64,000 nt of DNA. Origin: Maritalea sp047634455. GTDB taxonomy: Bacteria; Pseudomonadota; Alphaproteobacteria; Rhizobiales; Devosiaceae. How positions within the stretch are numbered: the first letter of the stretch is position 1; every line of letters begins with the position of its first letter. Shown one piece after another: positions 26,332 to 34,537 of this stretch. The stretch spans positions 33,992 to 97,991 of the forward strand of contig NZ_JBLIAI010000005.1 in the NCBI RefSeq assembly GCF_047634455.1, written 5' to 3'. The notes below the pieces were generated by a model. That model was not told the origin of the DNA. It did not search any database and saw nothing but the letters and a program-made list of their open reading frames with translations. Both the position numbers and the translations under genes were made by a program.

Positions 26332-27261
26332 ATGCGCCCCATCATCTCCCTAGTTTGCGCAAGCCTTTTTGCTATTTTGGCGCAACCCGCCCTGGCAGAA
26401 AGATTGAAAGTGGTCACTTCAATTCGGCCGGTTGAATCATTGGTGGAATATATCAGCCAAGGGCTTGCTGACGTAACCGTGTTGGTGCCCGCCAACACAT
26501 CGCCCCACACCTATGCGCTCAAGCCTTCGGATGCGCAAAACCTGCAAAATGCCGATGTGATCTTCTGGGTTGATGAGAATTTTGAAAGCTTCTTAAAAAA
26601 AGCCATACAAACTTTACCGCAAAACGCTACGGCAATTGAATTTACCCAACAGCCCGGCATCGCTTTGCTCGAGGTGCGTGAATTCGCCCCGACGCAAGGG
26701 CTGATAGATACGTTGGCGGAAACCGAACCCGAACATGGCGCACATGATTTGCATATCTGGCTCGATCCCGAAAACGCGAAAACCATGACGAACATTATTG
26801 CCGATACCCTAAGCGCTGCCGACACGGTGAACGAGATCGAGTATCGCAAAAACGCACGCGAGTTGATCGGCAGGTTAGACGCGCAAATGGCAACAACCAA
26901 GCAGCGTTTGGCCGCTGTGAAGGACAAGCAATTTGTCACCTTTCACGACGCATACCAATATTATGAAAAGCGATTCGAATTAAAAAATACTGGAACCGTT
27001 ACGCTGAGCCCCGAAATCAAACCCGGCGCAAAACGCCTGACCGAGCTCAAAAACGCGCTTGCCAACAACCAAATTGCCTGCATATTTTCAGAGCCGCAAT
27101 TTGACGCCAAGCTGATAGAACTCGCCATTGAAGGAACAAATGTCAATTCGGCGGAAATCGACCCGCTGGGTGCAGACCTGGTGAGCGGCGCGACGCTTTA
27201 TTTCAATCTGATCGAGAACATGACCAGCAGCATAGTCAACTGCCTAAGCCAACCCCAATAA
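26332..27261 (+). CDS. znuA: Zinc ABC transporter substrate-binding protein ZnuA
   Basis: Periplasmic zinc-binding receptor, 309 residues. A signal peptide (MRPIISLVCASLFAILAQPA, cleaved near ALA-ER) is followed by the cluster A-I fold. Zinc ligands are likely in NTSPHTYALKPSD, a histidine-rich loop HGAHDLHIW, FHDAYQYYEKRF and the late AEIDPLG aspartate. ATG 26332 has AGGAG upstream; the earlier ATG 26314 lies against the operator. The 3' end overlaps the convergent dehydrogenase gene by 18 bp. Confidence 0.95.
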   Translation: MRPIISLVCASLFAILAQPALAERLKVVTSIRPVESLVEYISQGLADVTVLVPANTSPHTYALKPSDAQNLQNADVIFWVDENFESFLKKAIQTLPQNATAIEFTQQPGIALLEVREFAPTQGLIDTLAETEPEHGAHDLHIWLDPENAKTMTNIIADTLSAADTVNEIEYRKNARELIGRLDAQMATTKQRLAAVKDKQFVTFHDAYQYYEKRFELKNTGTVTLSPEIKPGAKRLTELKNALANNQIACIFSEPQFDAKLIELAIEGTNVNSAEIDPLGADLVSGATLYFNLIENMTSSIVNCLSQPQ

Positions 27262-28590
27262 TGCATCTTGTTTTGCACGCAATCGAACAATGGCCTGGCG
27301 CGCATCTGGTTGACAATTTGCATAGGTGATCATCTCACCTTTTTTGATCGGGGCGGTGGCAACGCCGCCCTCTATTAACCCACATGGCACGCCATTCGCT
27401 GCGCGCGCCTCAATTGCCGTCATCGTCCATGAACGGTAGCAATATTGCCCAATTGCATCAAACTTCTCGCCCGATGCCATGTCCTTCTTCGCCAAAGCAC
27501 ACACCTCCGCCACGGGCACGTCCAATGGTTGCATATCCACTTGCCCATACAGCGCCACTCGCGCGCAGGATAAAGGCACTTCTAGGCTGGTCAAATGAAA
27601 GGGACGATAAAGCGTGAAATACGGCCCCCGCCCAACTTTTAGGTCCGCCATGCGCTCACGAATGCGTTCATGCGGCGCTTTAACGATCACAAAAACACCC
27701 GGCGCGACGCCTTCACCGATTGTATAATCAACCCGACCCACATCCGACAGAATGCCGCCATCCCATTCCGGGATCAAAATATCTTCAAGCGTATCAAGCG
27801 TTGCCTGTGGTCCATGCATCCCCGGCTTGTCTGGCACCAAGCCCGTCGCGTTCGCCAATGCGGCCATTTCAACCATGGTTTTTGACCCATCGACAAACTC
27901 CACCAGCATGCGCGGGTTCATGTTGCGCGCTTCGGCCTCAGCCGCATAATCGTCAGGCACAGCCTCCACATTCAACGGGTTATTTTTGCCCTTTCCCGCC
28001 GAAACAATTGGCAGCCCCAAGGCGTTTGCAAAATCAATCAGCTCCATGATCGAAGATGGCTCATCACCCGCACCAACCGTATAGATCAGCCCAAGTTCTT
28101 GTGCGCGCCGCTTCAGATAAGCGCCAACAGTAACGTCGGCTTCCACATTCATCATGATCAGATGTTTGCCCGCTTCAAGCGCTTGCAATCCGATATCTGC
28201 ACCCACGCTCGGTTTACCCGTTGCTTCGACGACCTGGTGAATCAGCTCATTGTTCGCCACCAACGCCGCGTCGCAACAAATGGCAATTTTACCCGCCTCA
28301 ATGGCTTTTGTAATCGCTGCATTACTTTCGCACACAACGCCATTATCGCGATCACCATAGGCGATTTCGACAGCCCTCAAGGCATTTGCTGCATTGCGCA
28401 CCGCCACAGCACCAATCCGCAGACCACGCATCCGCGCCACTTGCATGATCAGATCAGTGCCCATTTCCCCCGCGCCAATCAACCCGATCATCACCTGCTT
28501 GCCGGCTTCTTCAAGCCGCAACAAATCACGGCTGAGCCCCGTTAGGCTTTCTGGTGGCATTTGGAACTGACTGGATGGGGATTTCGACAT
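27244..28590 (-). CDS. NAD(P)-binding oxidoreductase with SAF domain (COG4091-like)
   Basis: A 448-residue protein with an N-terminal Rossmann fold (VMIGLIGAGEMGTDLIMQ, about 34-51), a homoserine-dehydrogenase-like middle and a C-terminal SAF domain (MTAIEARAANGVPCGLIEGG onward). Proteins of this layout are annotated as predicted homoserine dehydrogenases but probably act on sugar acids or related compounds; the substrate is unknown. Start ATG 28590 with AAGGTG upstream. Single gene, convergent with znuA. Confidence 0.83.
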   Translation of the reverse strand: MSKSPSSQFQMPPESLTGLSRDLLRLEEAGKQVMIGLIGAGEMGTDLIMQVARMRGLRIGAVAVRNAANALRAVEIAYGDRDNGVVCESNAAITKAIEAGKIAICCDAALVANNELIHQVVEATGKPSVGADIGLQALEAGKHLIMMNVEADVTVGAYLKRRAQELGLIYTVGAGDEPSSIMELIDFANALGLPIVSAGKGKNNPLNVEAVPDDYAAEAEARNMNPRMLVEFVDGSKTMVEMAALANATGLVPDKPGMHGPQATLDTLEDILIPEWDGGILSDVGRVDYTIGEGVAPGVFVIVKAPHERIRERMADLKVGRGPYFTLYRPFHLTSLEVPLSCARVALYGQVDMQPLDVPVAEVCALAKKDMASGEKFDAIGQYCYRSWTMTAIEARAANGVPCGLIEGGVATAPIKKGEMITYANCQPDARQAIVRLRAKQDALLGLA

Positions 28591-28746
28591 AAATGCACCT
28601 TGTGCTTTTTGTTTCGCTGCCTTTTAGCCCAGCATTTAACGCTTGGCGATAGGACACATCAACAAATCGTCACCAGCAAGCGCTTGATCTAGTGGCAAGA
28701 CAATTGCAACCTACACCCAAATCAAATCATTTCGGGGACAATAATA

Positions 28747-29298
28747 ATGATCGTACAGCCACAAGACATCATCCAGTTTTGGTTTAAGGACCACGGTGCT
28801 AAAGACTGGTTCACAGGTGGCGAAGACTTCGACAAAAAAATCGCGGACAAATTCACCGCCACGCACACAGCCGCGCACAAGGGTGAACTTTTTGCCTGGC
28901 GCACTTCGCCTGAAAATCGGTTGGCGGAAATTATCGTGCTCGACCAATTCACCCGTCAACTTTACCGCAAGGACCCGCGTGCTTTTGCATGCGATCCAAT
29001 AGCATTGACATTGGCACAAGAAATGGTGATCCGAGGCGATGATATGAAATTGGACGAGGACTGGCGCACTTTTGCCTACATGCCGTACATGCATTGTGAA
29101 AGTTTGGCGGTGCACGACGAAGCGATGAAACTATTTGGCGCGCTACCGGGCGAAAACAGCCTTGAATATGAACTCAAGCACCGCACAATGATCGAAAAAT
29201 TCGGCCGCTATCCTTACCGCAATCAAGTTTTGGGCAGACAAAACACACCCCAAGAAGATGAATTCTTGTCCAAAGAACATGACAGCTTTGGACAGTAA
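28747..29298 (+). CDS. DUF924 family protein
   Basis: A 183-residue alpha-helical TPR-like protein. DIIQFWFKDHGAKDWF at the front, ENRLAEIIVLDQFTRQLYR in the middle and FAYMPYMHCESLAVHDEAM are the family's hallmark blocks. The role of DUF924 is not established. Monocistronic; the ATG follows a weak GGGGAC site. Confidence 0.9.
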   Translation: MIVQPQDIIQFWFKDHGAKDWFTGGEDFDKKIADKFTATHTAAHKGELFAWRTSPENRLAEIIVLDQFTRQLYRKDPRAFACDPIALTLAQEMVIRGDDMKLDEDWRTFAYMPYMHCESLAVHDEAMKLFGALPGENSLEYELKHRTMIEKFGRYPYRNQVLGRQNTPQEDEFLSKEHDSFGQ

Positions 29299-29373
29299 GG
29301 CTGCTTATTTGGTCAAATCCGGGTCGCAATGTCTTTAGATTTGATGTTGTTCTCCTCACAAAAGGAGAGCCCA

Positions 29374-29849
29374 ATGATTGACATAATTTTCACCCCAATT
29401 CCAACTTCTGTTGCTCAAAATTGGTGGGAGGGTGGCCCGGACGAACATGGCAACCCGCTCGAAACCCGCATTTCGGATGGCGGCGCACCTTGTCGCCACT
29501 GCCTTAAAAACATCAAAGAAGGAAAGTTGGTTTTGTTGGGCGCATACAAGCCGTTTTCATCAACAGGACATTTTGCAGAAACGGGGCCGATTTTTATCTG
29601 CAGCGATCCTTGCGAACGCTTTGCTGGAGAAAAAATATCGTCCCACCGGTAGTTGCAGGCCGCGAAACATTCATCATTCGCGGTTATTCGGCAGATGAAA
29701 AGATCGACTATCGCACAGGCCAAATCGTCAATGTTTCAGATCTACAAAACACTGCCGAGCAAATTTTTGCGCACAAAGATGTTGCGTTCATCCACTTACG
29801 CTCCGCAGCCTATACGTGCTTCACCACCCGCATAGACCGGGCGAATTAA
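29374..29849 (+). pseudogene. DUF1203 family gene interrupted by a frameshift in an A-run
   Basis: Two adjacent frames look like one DUF1203 protein of about 158 residues. Frame one starts at ATG 29374 after AAAGGAG and gives GGAPCRHCLKNIKEGKLVLL, YKPFSSTGHFAETGPIFIC and CERFAGEK, then stops at 29652. Frame two continues with IVPPVVAGRETFIIRGYSAD and runs to 29849. The join falls in six As at 29630-29635; one extra A restores the frame. It is either a real pseudogene, a sequencing error, or, less likely, slippage-dependent expression. The function of DUF1203 is unknown. Confidence 0.75.
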
Positions 29850-30154
29850 GCGATAAAGCTTTTCACCAACTGCGCAACAAATGGCGCCATTCCCGTTGGG
29901 CCGGACTTGCGGTCTTTAAGGTGAATGGAAATATCGGGGCGTTTGCGCGCAATCAAACCTATTAATTCGCCCCGCATTTTGTCATCAAGGCCCGCGCCCA
30001 TAATTGCGATGCCAATATCGGGGTGCGCGTCCAAGGATGTTGACACATCAGCAAAATTCCCCACCTCCACCCAAGAAACACCCAAATCGCCAAACTGTAA
30101 TTTGACAGCCTTTACAATCCCGGGTTTGCGTCCCATCACCAAAACCCTTGCCAT
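29846..30154 (-). CDS. Hypothetical protein, Rossmann-like
   Basis: A 102-residue protein starting MARVLVMGRKPGIVKAVKLQ, with alternating strands and helices that recall a response-regulator-like or NAD-binding fold: WVEVGNFADVSTSLDAHPDI, then IAIMGAGLDDKMRGEL and ARKRPDISIHL. No phosphorylation site is evident. Start 30154 follows TGGGAGTG; a longer frame from 30184 is possible. It is convergent with the DUF1203 gene, sharing TTAA at the stops. I do not recognise the family. Confidence 0.6.
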   Translation of the reverse strand: MARVLVMGRKPGIVKAVKLQFGDLGVSWVEVGNFADVSTSLDAHPDIGIAIMGAGLDDKMRGELIGLIARKRPDISIHLKDRKSGPTGMAPFVAQLVKSFIA

Positions 30155-30320
30155 ATTCACACTCCCAATTTTGCAATTGTCCACTTTACCCCAAGAACTT
30201 CATATTGCTGCCGCAGTTCGCCTCCATCAAGCAACATTCGTTTTGAAATTGCACTGTGAGCTGGCTGTTCCAATCAAGGCCTGCTAAGAGCTATTTAATC
30301 GCAAATTGTTGGGGGACGCC

Positions 30321-30785
30321 ATGTTCAGAATTCTTGCTGTATTTATGTTGCTGTTGCCGCTTGCAGGCTGTCTGAACGCCACATCACCGTTGCCCGCCGG
30401 ACTTACCGCTTCAATGGCGAACCCAGGCGCTCAACTTGATAAGCAAGAAGCCATTGGCCTGATCAATCAATATCGCGCCGCAAACAATTTGGCTGCACTT
30501 GTCCTCACCACAGAACTCAATATAGCCGCCTCACAAGCAGCTGCACGCTACGCAAAAGACGGCAACAATAATGGTGCCGCTGCACTCGTCGCTGGACGGG
30601 CAAATGCATCGGCCCTATTCAGCGCCGGCTATACCACTTTTGCTGAAACATTTTCTGGTTGGCGCGGGTCAAACCGCGATGCAAAAACACTTTTGATGCC
30701 AAATGTAACAAATGCAGGGCTAGCCGTAACTTACAACGCCAATTCAAGCTTTGGTGCCCATTGGGTACTCATTGTCGCCGAGTAA
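30321..30785 (+). CDS. CAP domain (SCP-like) lipoprotein
   Basis: A 154-residue exported protein with lipoprotein signal MFRILAVFMLLLPLAGC (lipobox LAGC, Cys 17). The CAP fold follows: EAIGLINQYRAANNLAALVL, TELNIAASQAAARYAKDG, FAETFSGW and the C-terminal FGAHWVLIVAE. The canonical histidine in the first motif seems to be lost, so enzyme activity is doubtful. The start ATG 30321 follows TTGGGGGACG. The tusA-like gene begins a few bases after its stop. Confidence 0.83.
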   Translation: MFRILAVFMLLLPLAGCLNATSPLPAGLTASMANPGAQLDKQEAIGLINQYRAANNLAALVLTTELNIAASQAAARYAKDGNNNGAAALVAGRANASALFSAGYTTFAETFSGWRGSNRDAKTLLMPNVTNAGLAVTYNANSSFGAHWVLIVAE

Positions 30786-30789
30786 TCAT

Positions 30790-31005
30790 ATGCTGGTGGA
30801 TACAATTGGCCTCAATTGCCCGCTGCCCGTGATCAAGGCTGAAAAAGCTTTGAGCAATATGGCCAGCGGCGATGTTTTGATACTATTGGCGAGCGACCCA
30901 ATTGCTGTGATTGATATTCCAAACATGTGCAACAAAGCCAGACACAAGCTTCTTTCGAGCACGCAAGATGGTAAAGTGCTGCGTTTTGAAATTCAAAAAT
31001 CCTAA
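30790..31005 (+). CDS. TusA-like sulfurtransferase family protein
   Basis: A 71-residue protein with the CPxP motif GLNCPLPVIKAEKALSNM. The Cys is the likely sulfur carrier as in TusA/SirA. The rest (VLILLASDPIAVIDIPNMCN) matches the family, with a second Cys that replaces the usual residue. ATG 30790 lies 4 nt after the CAP-gene stop, so an operon is likely. The partner in thiolation is not shown by context. Confidence 0.88.
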   Translation: MLVDTIGLNCPLPVIKAEKALSNMASGDVLILLASDPIAVIDIPNMCNKARHKLLSSTQDGKVLRFEIQKS

Positions 31006-31065
31006 AAGCCAATAGACGCCCGAAATCGAACGGACAACAATCTAAAACTGCGCTAGATTGCGCGC

Positions 31066-32121
31066 ATGCTTTTTCAATTGCCAAATGACGACCAACTCTA
31101 TCAAGCGCTGCTTGACCGCAACCCATCCTACGATGGACGCGCCTATGTGGGCGTGTCCTCCACCCATATCTTTTGTCGCCTGACATGTACGGCAAGAAAA
31201 CCCAAGCGCGAAAATTGCAGCTTCTATTCTGAGGTATCCGTCGCCATTGCGGCAGGATTTCGCCCCTGCAAAAGATGCAAGCCGCTCGCGCCCGAAGCCA
31301 ATGGTGACCCAACCATTCAAGCGCTCACCAACGCACTAGAAGCTAAACCTGCTCATCGTTGGTGTGAAGACGACATCACCAACATGGGTTTTGACCCCTC
31401 AACGGTGCGCCGAGCGTTCAAGCGTCAATTTGGCATTACGTTTTTGGAAATGGCCCGCCTCAGCCGCATCCGAGATGGGTTCACCACCTTGGCCGGTGGC
31501 GGCAAGGTCATCGAAGCGCAATTGGACGCAGGATACGCCTCCCCCAGCGCTTTTCGAGCCGCTTTTGCAAAACTACTGGGTCTACCGCCGGGTAAACTGG
31601 TTAAGGATGCCCTGCTCAAAGCGGATTGGATCGACACGCCTTTGGGCGCAATGATTGCCATATGCGATAACAACGCCTTGCATTTGTTAGAATTTGGAGA
31701 CCGCAAGGCATTGCCCACTGAACTCAAAAAGCTAGTGAAGACGGTCAAGGGCAATATTGGCATTGGCCGGTTTGCGCCCACTGATCAAGTGGACGAAGAA
31801 CTCAAACAATTTTTCGCCGGAAAATCGGATCAGTTTACAGTGCCCTTGGCGTTGCATGGTTCTGTCTTCACAAAAAATGTATGGAACAATTTGCGGACTA
31901 TTCCCACAGGTCACACCAAGAGCTATTCTGAATTGGCGAACGATATTGGCCGCCCCACCGCCACCCGAGCCGTGGCGCGGGCCAATGGCGCCAACCAAAT
32001 TGCCATCCTCATTCCGTGCCATCGGGTAATTGGCGCAGATGGCTCGCTCACCGGATATGGCGGCGGGTTGTGGCGCAAACAAAAGCTGATTGAATTGGAG
32101 CGGCAATATTTGGTCCGTTAA
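31066..32121 (+). CDS. ada: Bifunctional transcriptional regulator / O6-methylguanine-DNA methyltransferase Ada
   Basis: A 351-residue adaptive-response protein. The N-terminal Ada zinc domain has the four cysteines (FCRLTCTARKP; CKRCKP). Next comes an AraC-type helix-turn-helix (FDPSTVRRAFKRQFGITFLE; SPSAFRAAFAKLLG), then the methyltransferase domain with active Cys in LIPCHRVIGADGSLTGYGGG. Alkylated at the N-domain Cys, it would activate repair genes. It is convergent with the HxlR-type gene, overlapping by 4 bp. A full-length, intact member. Confidence 0.95.
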   Translation: MLFQLPNDDQLYQALLDRNPSYDGRAYVGVSSTHIFCRLTCTARKPKRENCSFYSEVSVAIAAGFRPCKRCKPLAPEANGDPTIQALTNALEAKPAHRWCEDDITNMGFDPSTVRRAFKRQFGITFLEMARLSRIRDGFTTLAGGGKVIEAQLDAGYASPSAFRAAFAKLLGLPPGKLVKDALLKADWIDTPLGAMIAICDNNALHLLEFGDRKALPTELKKLVKTVKGNIGIGRFAPTDQVDEELKQFFAGKSDQFTVPLALHGSVFTKNVWNNLRTIPTGHTKSYSELANDIGRPTATRAVARANGANQIAILIPCHRVIGADGSLTGYGGGLWRKQKLIELERQYLVR

Positions 32122-32801
32122 CATCCCGCCAACGTGCTACGCACCAACCATGTGCCAATCGTGCTGGCAAGAAGCTCGTCACCAATAAGTTCGATCTTTT
32201 GGTCATCAATCTCTTTTTCCAAACGGGACAAACCAAGCCAAGCTGAGGTCATAGCTTTAAGCTCGGCACTGACAAAAAGATCAACATCAAACCCAGGATC
32301 ACTCCAACAAATGTCCACATCGCAACCGGGTTTGGCAATCAACCAATAGCTGGGTTGCTCAGTTTCAAGCTCACGAAACATAAATTGGATCGTTGTTTTC
32401 TGCTTCATTGGCAGCGCATTTCGATCCACTTTGCGGCGGATATTCCACATCAAAAGCCGCGCATCCAAATGCTCAAGCGTCACCTCTGAATCAACATTGC
32501 GGTGCGCCCATTGCCCCAACGCATGCACGATTGGGCCAAGTTCATTGCCCACAGGCGTAATCTTGTAGGTCACAGCCCCCGTCACCCCGTCTTCGCGTCG
32601 CGTGATCAACCCGCGCACTTCCATTTCTTTGAGGCGCTTCGACAGTAAAGTTGGCGACATGCGCGGCACCCCGCGCCGGATTTCATTGAATCGCATGGAG
32701 CCCGACCACATTTCGCACATGATCAAAAGCGTCCAACGCGGCTCCAATATTTCGCATGCCATCGCAATCGGGCAAAACTGATTATAGCTGTTTTGGGACA
32801 T
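32118..32801 (-). CDS. HxlR family helix-turn-helix regulator with C-terminal SCP2-like domain
   Basis: About 227 residues. The N-terminal winged helix is of HxlR type: CEILEPRWTLLIMCEMWSGS, RFNEIRRGVPRMSPTLLSKR, LKEMEVRGLITRRE. The C-terminal 110 residues resemble an SCP2 sterol-binding-like domain (TIQFMFRELETEQPSYWLIA, DVDLFVSAELKAMTSAWLGL), a known fusion in Actinobacteria and Alphaproteobacteria. ATGs at 32804 and 32801 are both near GGAGGG; the second has better spacing. Divergent from a tautomerase gene, which it probably regulates. Confidence 0.85.
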   Translation of the reverse strand: MSQNSYNQFCPIAMACEILEPRWTLLIMCEMWSGSMRFNEIRRGVPRMSPTLLSKRLKEMEVRGLITRREDGVTGAVTYKITPVGNELGPIVHALGQWAHRNVDSEVTLEHLDARLLMWNIRRKVDRNALPMKQKTTIQFMFRELETEQPSYWLIAKPGCDVDICWSDPGFDVDLFVSAELKAMTSAWLGLSRLEKEIDDQKIELIGDELLASTIGTWLVRSTLAGC

Positions 32802-32945
32802 CATCCCTCCTCACATGCTGGAGTATGGGCACCCCATATGGTCTCGTCCAGTACAGATAGAGTACCAGCACCGATCCATTTTCTACACTAGGGCAGCCAA
32901 TCCCGACTGTCTTAACGTTGAGGTTCAACCAACAAGGAGACAGAT

Positions 32946-33167
32946 ATGCCGCTCATCGACATCAATGTAATCGAAGGGGTGTTCACCCCAGATCAAAAAC
33001 AAAAACTCATCACAAATGTAACAGACGCAGTCGTCGCCATTGAAGGCGAGAACTTACGCGGCGTCACTTGGGTGCGCATACTGGAAGTGAAAAGCGGCGA
33101 TTGGGCAATAGGCGGTCAACGCCTACAATCCGGCGATGTGCAAGACATGGCCCGTGGAAGCGGTTAA
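32946..33167 (+). CDS. Tautomerase family protein (4-oxalocrotonate tautomerase-like)
   Basis: A 73-residue protein beginning MPLIDINVIEGVFTPDQKQK, in which Pro2 is the catalytic base of this family after Met removal. The remaining strands and helix (LITNVTDAVVAIEGENLRGV, TWVRILEVKSGDWAIGG) fit. Good ribosome site AAGGAG. It is divergent from the HxlR-type regulator with about 140 bp between, likely its target. Substrate unknown. Confidence 0.9.
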   Translation: MPLIDINVIEGVFTPDQKQKLITNVTDAVVAIEGENLRGVTWVRILEVKSGDWAIGGQRLQSGDVQDMARGSG

Positions 33168-33182
33168 TCGGCACAATGTCGC

Positions 33183-34277
33183 CTAAGGCTGTATATAATG
33201 CGGTCTTAGGCGTGGCAGTTCAACCGTTGCGACCTCGGGTACAAAATTGTACGCGGGGCGTGGGCGCGGTAAGTCCACATTCACCAATTTGCCCAATGTG
33301 CGGATCTGCACCCGTTTTGGTGCGATCGTGTCCCCTAAATAGGTGGGTTGACCATCAAGCCCAAATGGAAACGCAACCTCACGATCTTGCGCATAAGACT
33401 TCGCTTGTGTTCCACAAATCTTGTCGCGCATATTCACCGGCATCGACGCCAAATTGGCCAAGCCGATAACCGATTTTCCGCCGCCTTTATACCGACCATC
33501 AAAGCCACGTTCCAGCAACAAAGCGGTAAGTTCGCCCCGCTCCCGCTCCGAGGATGCGCCCATAACAACCGCCATCAATTTGCGGCCCTGCCGTTCTGCG
33601 GTCGCAACAATATTCAGCCCAGACGCGCACAAATAACCGGTTTTCATCCCCGTCGTACCGCGAAACTTGGTCAACAAAATATTGAAGGACGCCAATTTGG
33701 ATTTGCCAAACTCAATAGTGCGTGTATCAAAAAGCCCGTCATATTGCGGGTATCGATTGCGGATCACAACCGATAGGACCGCCAAATCCCGAGCACTGGT
33801 GACTTGTTGCAATTCATACAACCCATTTGGATTGACAAAATTGGTGTTGCTCAACCCCAAATTACGCGCGTGTGCATTCATCAAAGCAACAAACTTAGTT
33901 TCGCTGCCCCCCACCGTTTCAGCTACAGCAATCGCCACATCATTAGCCGATTTTACGATCAGCAGATAAAGTGCATCCTCTAGTGTTACAGCAGTACCCA
34001 CGGGAAAGCCCATTTTGCTGGGGGGCGCTTTAAGCGCATTTGCCGACATGATCACCGGCGTGTTCAATTCGACTTCGCCTGCTGCAATAGCTTCAAACGC
34101 CACATAGGCTGTCATCAGCTTGGTTAGCGACGCTGGATACCATGCAACGCCCGCGTCTTCTTCGTACAGAACCTCGCCGCTTTGCATGTCGACCAGCAAT
34201 TGCGGAATGGCAAGCGCTGACGAACACGCGCCAAACACCAAAATACTGACAGCAATCACCCAACGCAGAACGCGCAT
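33183..34277 (-). CDS. D-alanyl-D-alanine carboxypeptidase (PBP5/6, DacF-like)
   Basis: A 364-residue exported serine peptidase that trims peptidoglycan stem peptides. The signal MRVLRWVIAVSILVFGACSS is cleaved near ALA-IP. The three catalytic motifs are SLTK (Ser 50), SAN (about 109) and KTG (about 214). The C-terminal region is proline-rich and ends RLRPHYIQP. Start ATG 34277 with TAGGGA; an upstream frame from 34343 is not supported. Monocistronic. Confidence 0.93.
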   Translation of the reverse strand: MRVLRWVIAVSILVFGACSSALAIPQLLVDMQSGEVLYEEDAGVAWYPASLTKLMTAYVAFEAIAAGEVELNTPVIMSANALKAPPSKMGFPVGTAVTLEDALYLLIVKSANDVAIAVAETVGGSETKFVALMNAHARNLGLSNTNFVNPNGLYELQQVTSARDLAVLSVVIRNRYPQYDGLFDTRTIEFGKSKLASFNILLTKFRGTTGMKTGYLCASGLNIVATAERQGRKLMAVVMGASSERERGELTALLLERGFDGRYKGGGKSVIGLANLASMPVNMRDKICGTQAKSYAQDREVAFPFGLDGQPTYLGDTIAPKRVQIRTLGKLVNVDLPRPRPAYNFVPEVATVELPRLRPHYIQP

Positions 34278-34477
34278 TTCATCCCTACCCAAAACTGTAA
34301 CGAGCCAACTTGTTACCAGACAAGAAGCTTGATGCAAATGCAATGGGGCAAATTGATGTTCATTTTTGCCCCAAACATACGCACAAAGAAATTAGTTTTG
34401 CGTCCAACCCCGTCAATATGCCCATAACATAATCCAACAAACTGACATGTTACCCCAACAGGCCAGCCAAAATGCAA

Positions 34478-34508
34478 TGGGCGGAGATGTGATCAACATC
34501 CCCGCCCA
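34478..34508 (-). terminator. Hairpin downstream of the chemoreceptor gene
   Basis: Stem TGGGCGG-A-GATGT / ACATC-C-CCGCCCA with loop GATCA, 29 nt after the chemoreceptor stop on the minus strand. The following T content is weak (ATTGCATTTT). Probably its terminator. Confidence 0.6.
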
Positions 34509-34537
34509 GCAAAACTCAATTTTAACAGGATTGCAGC

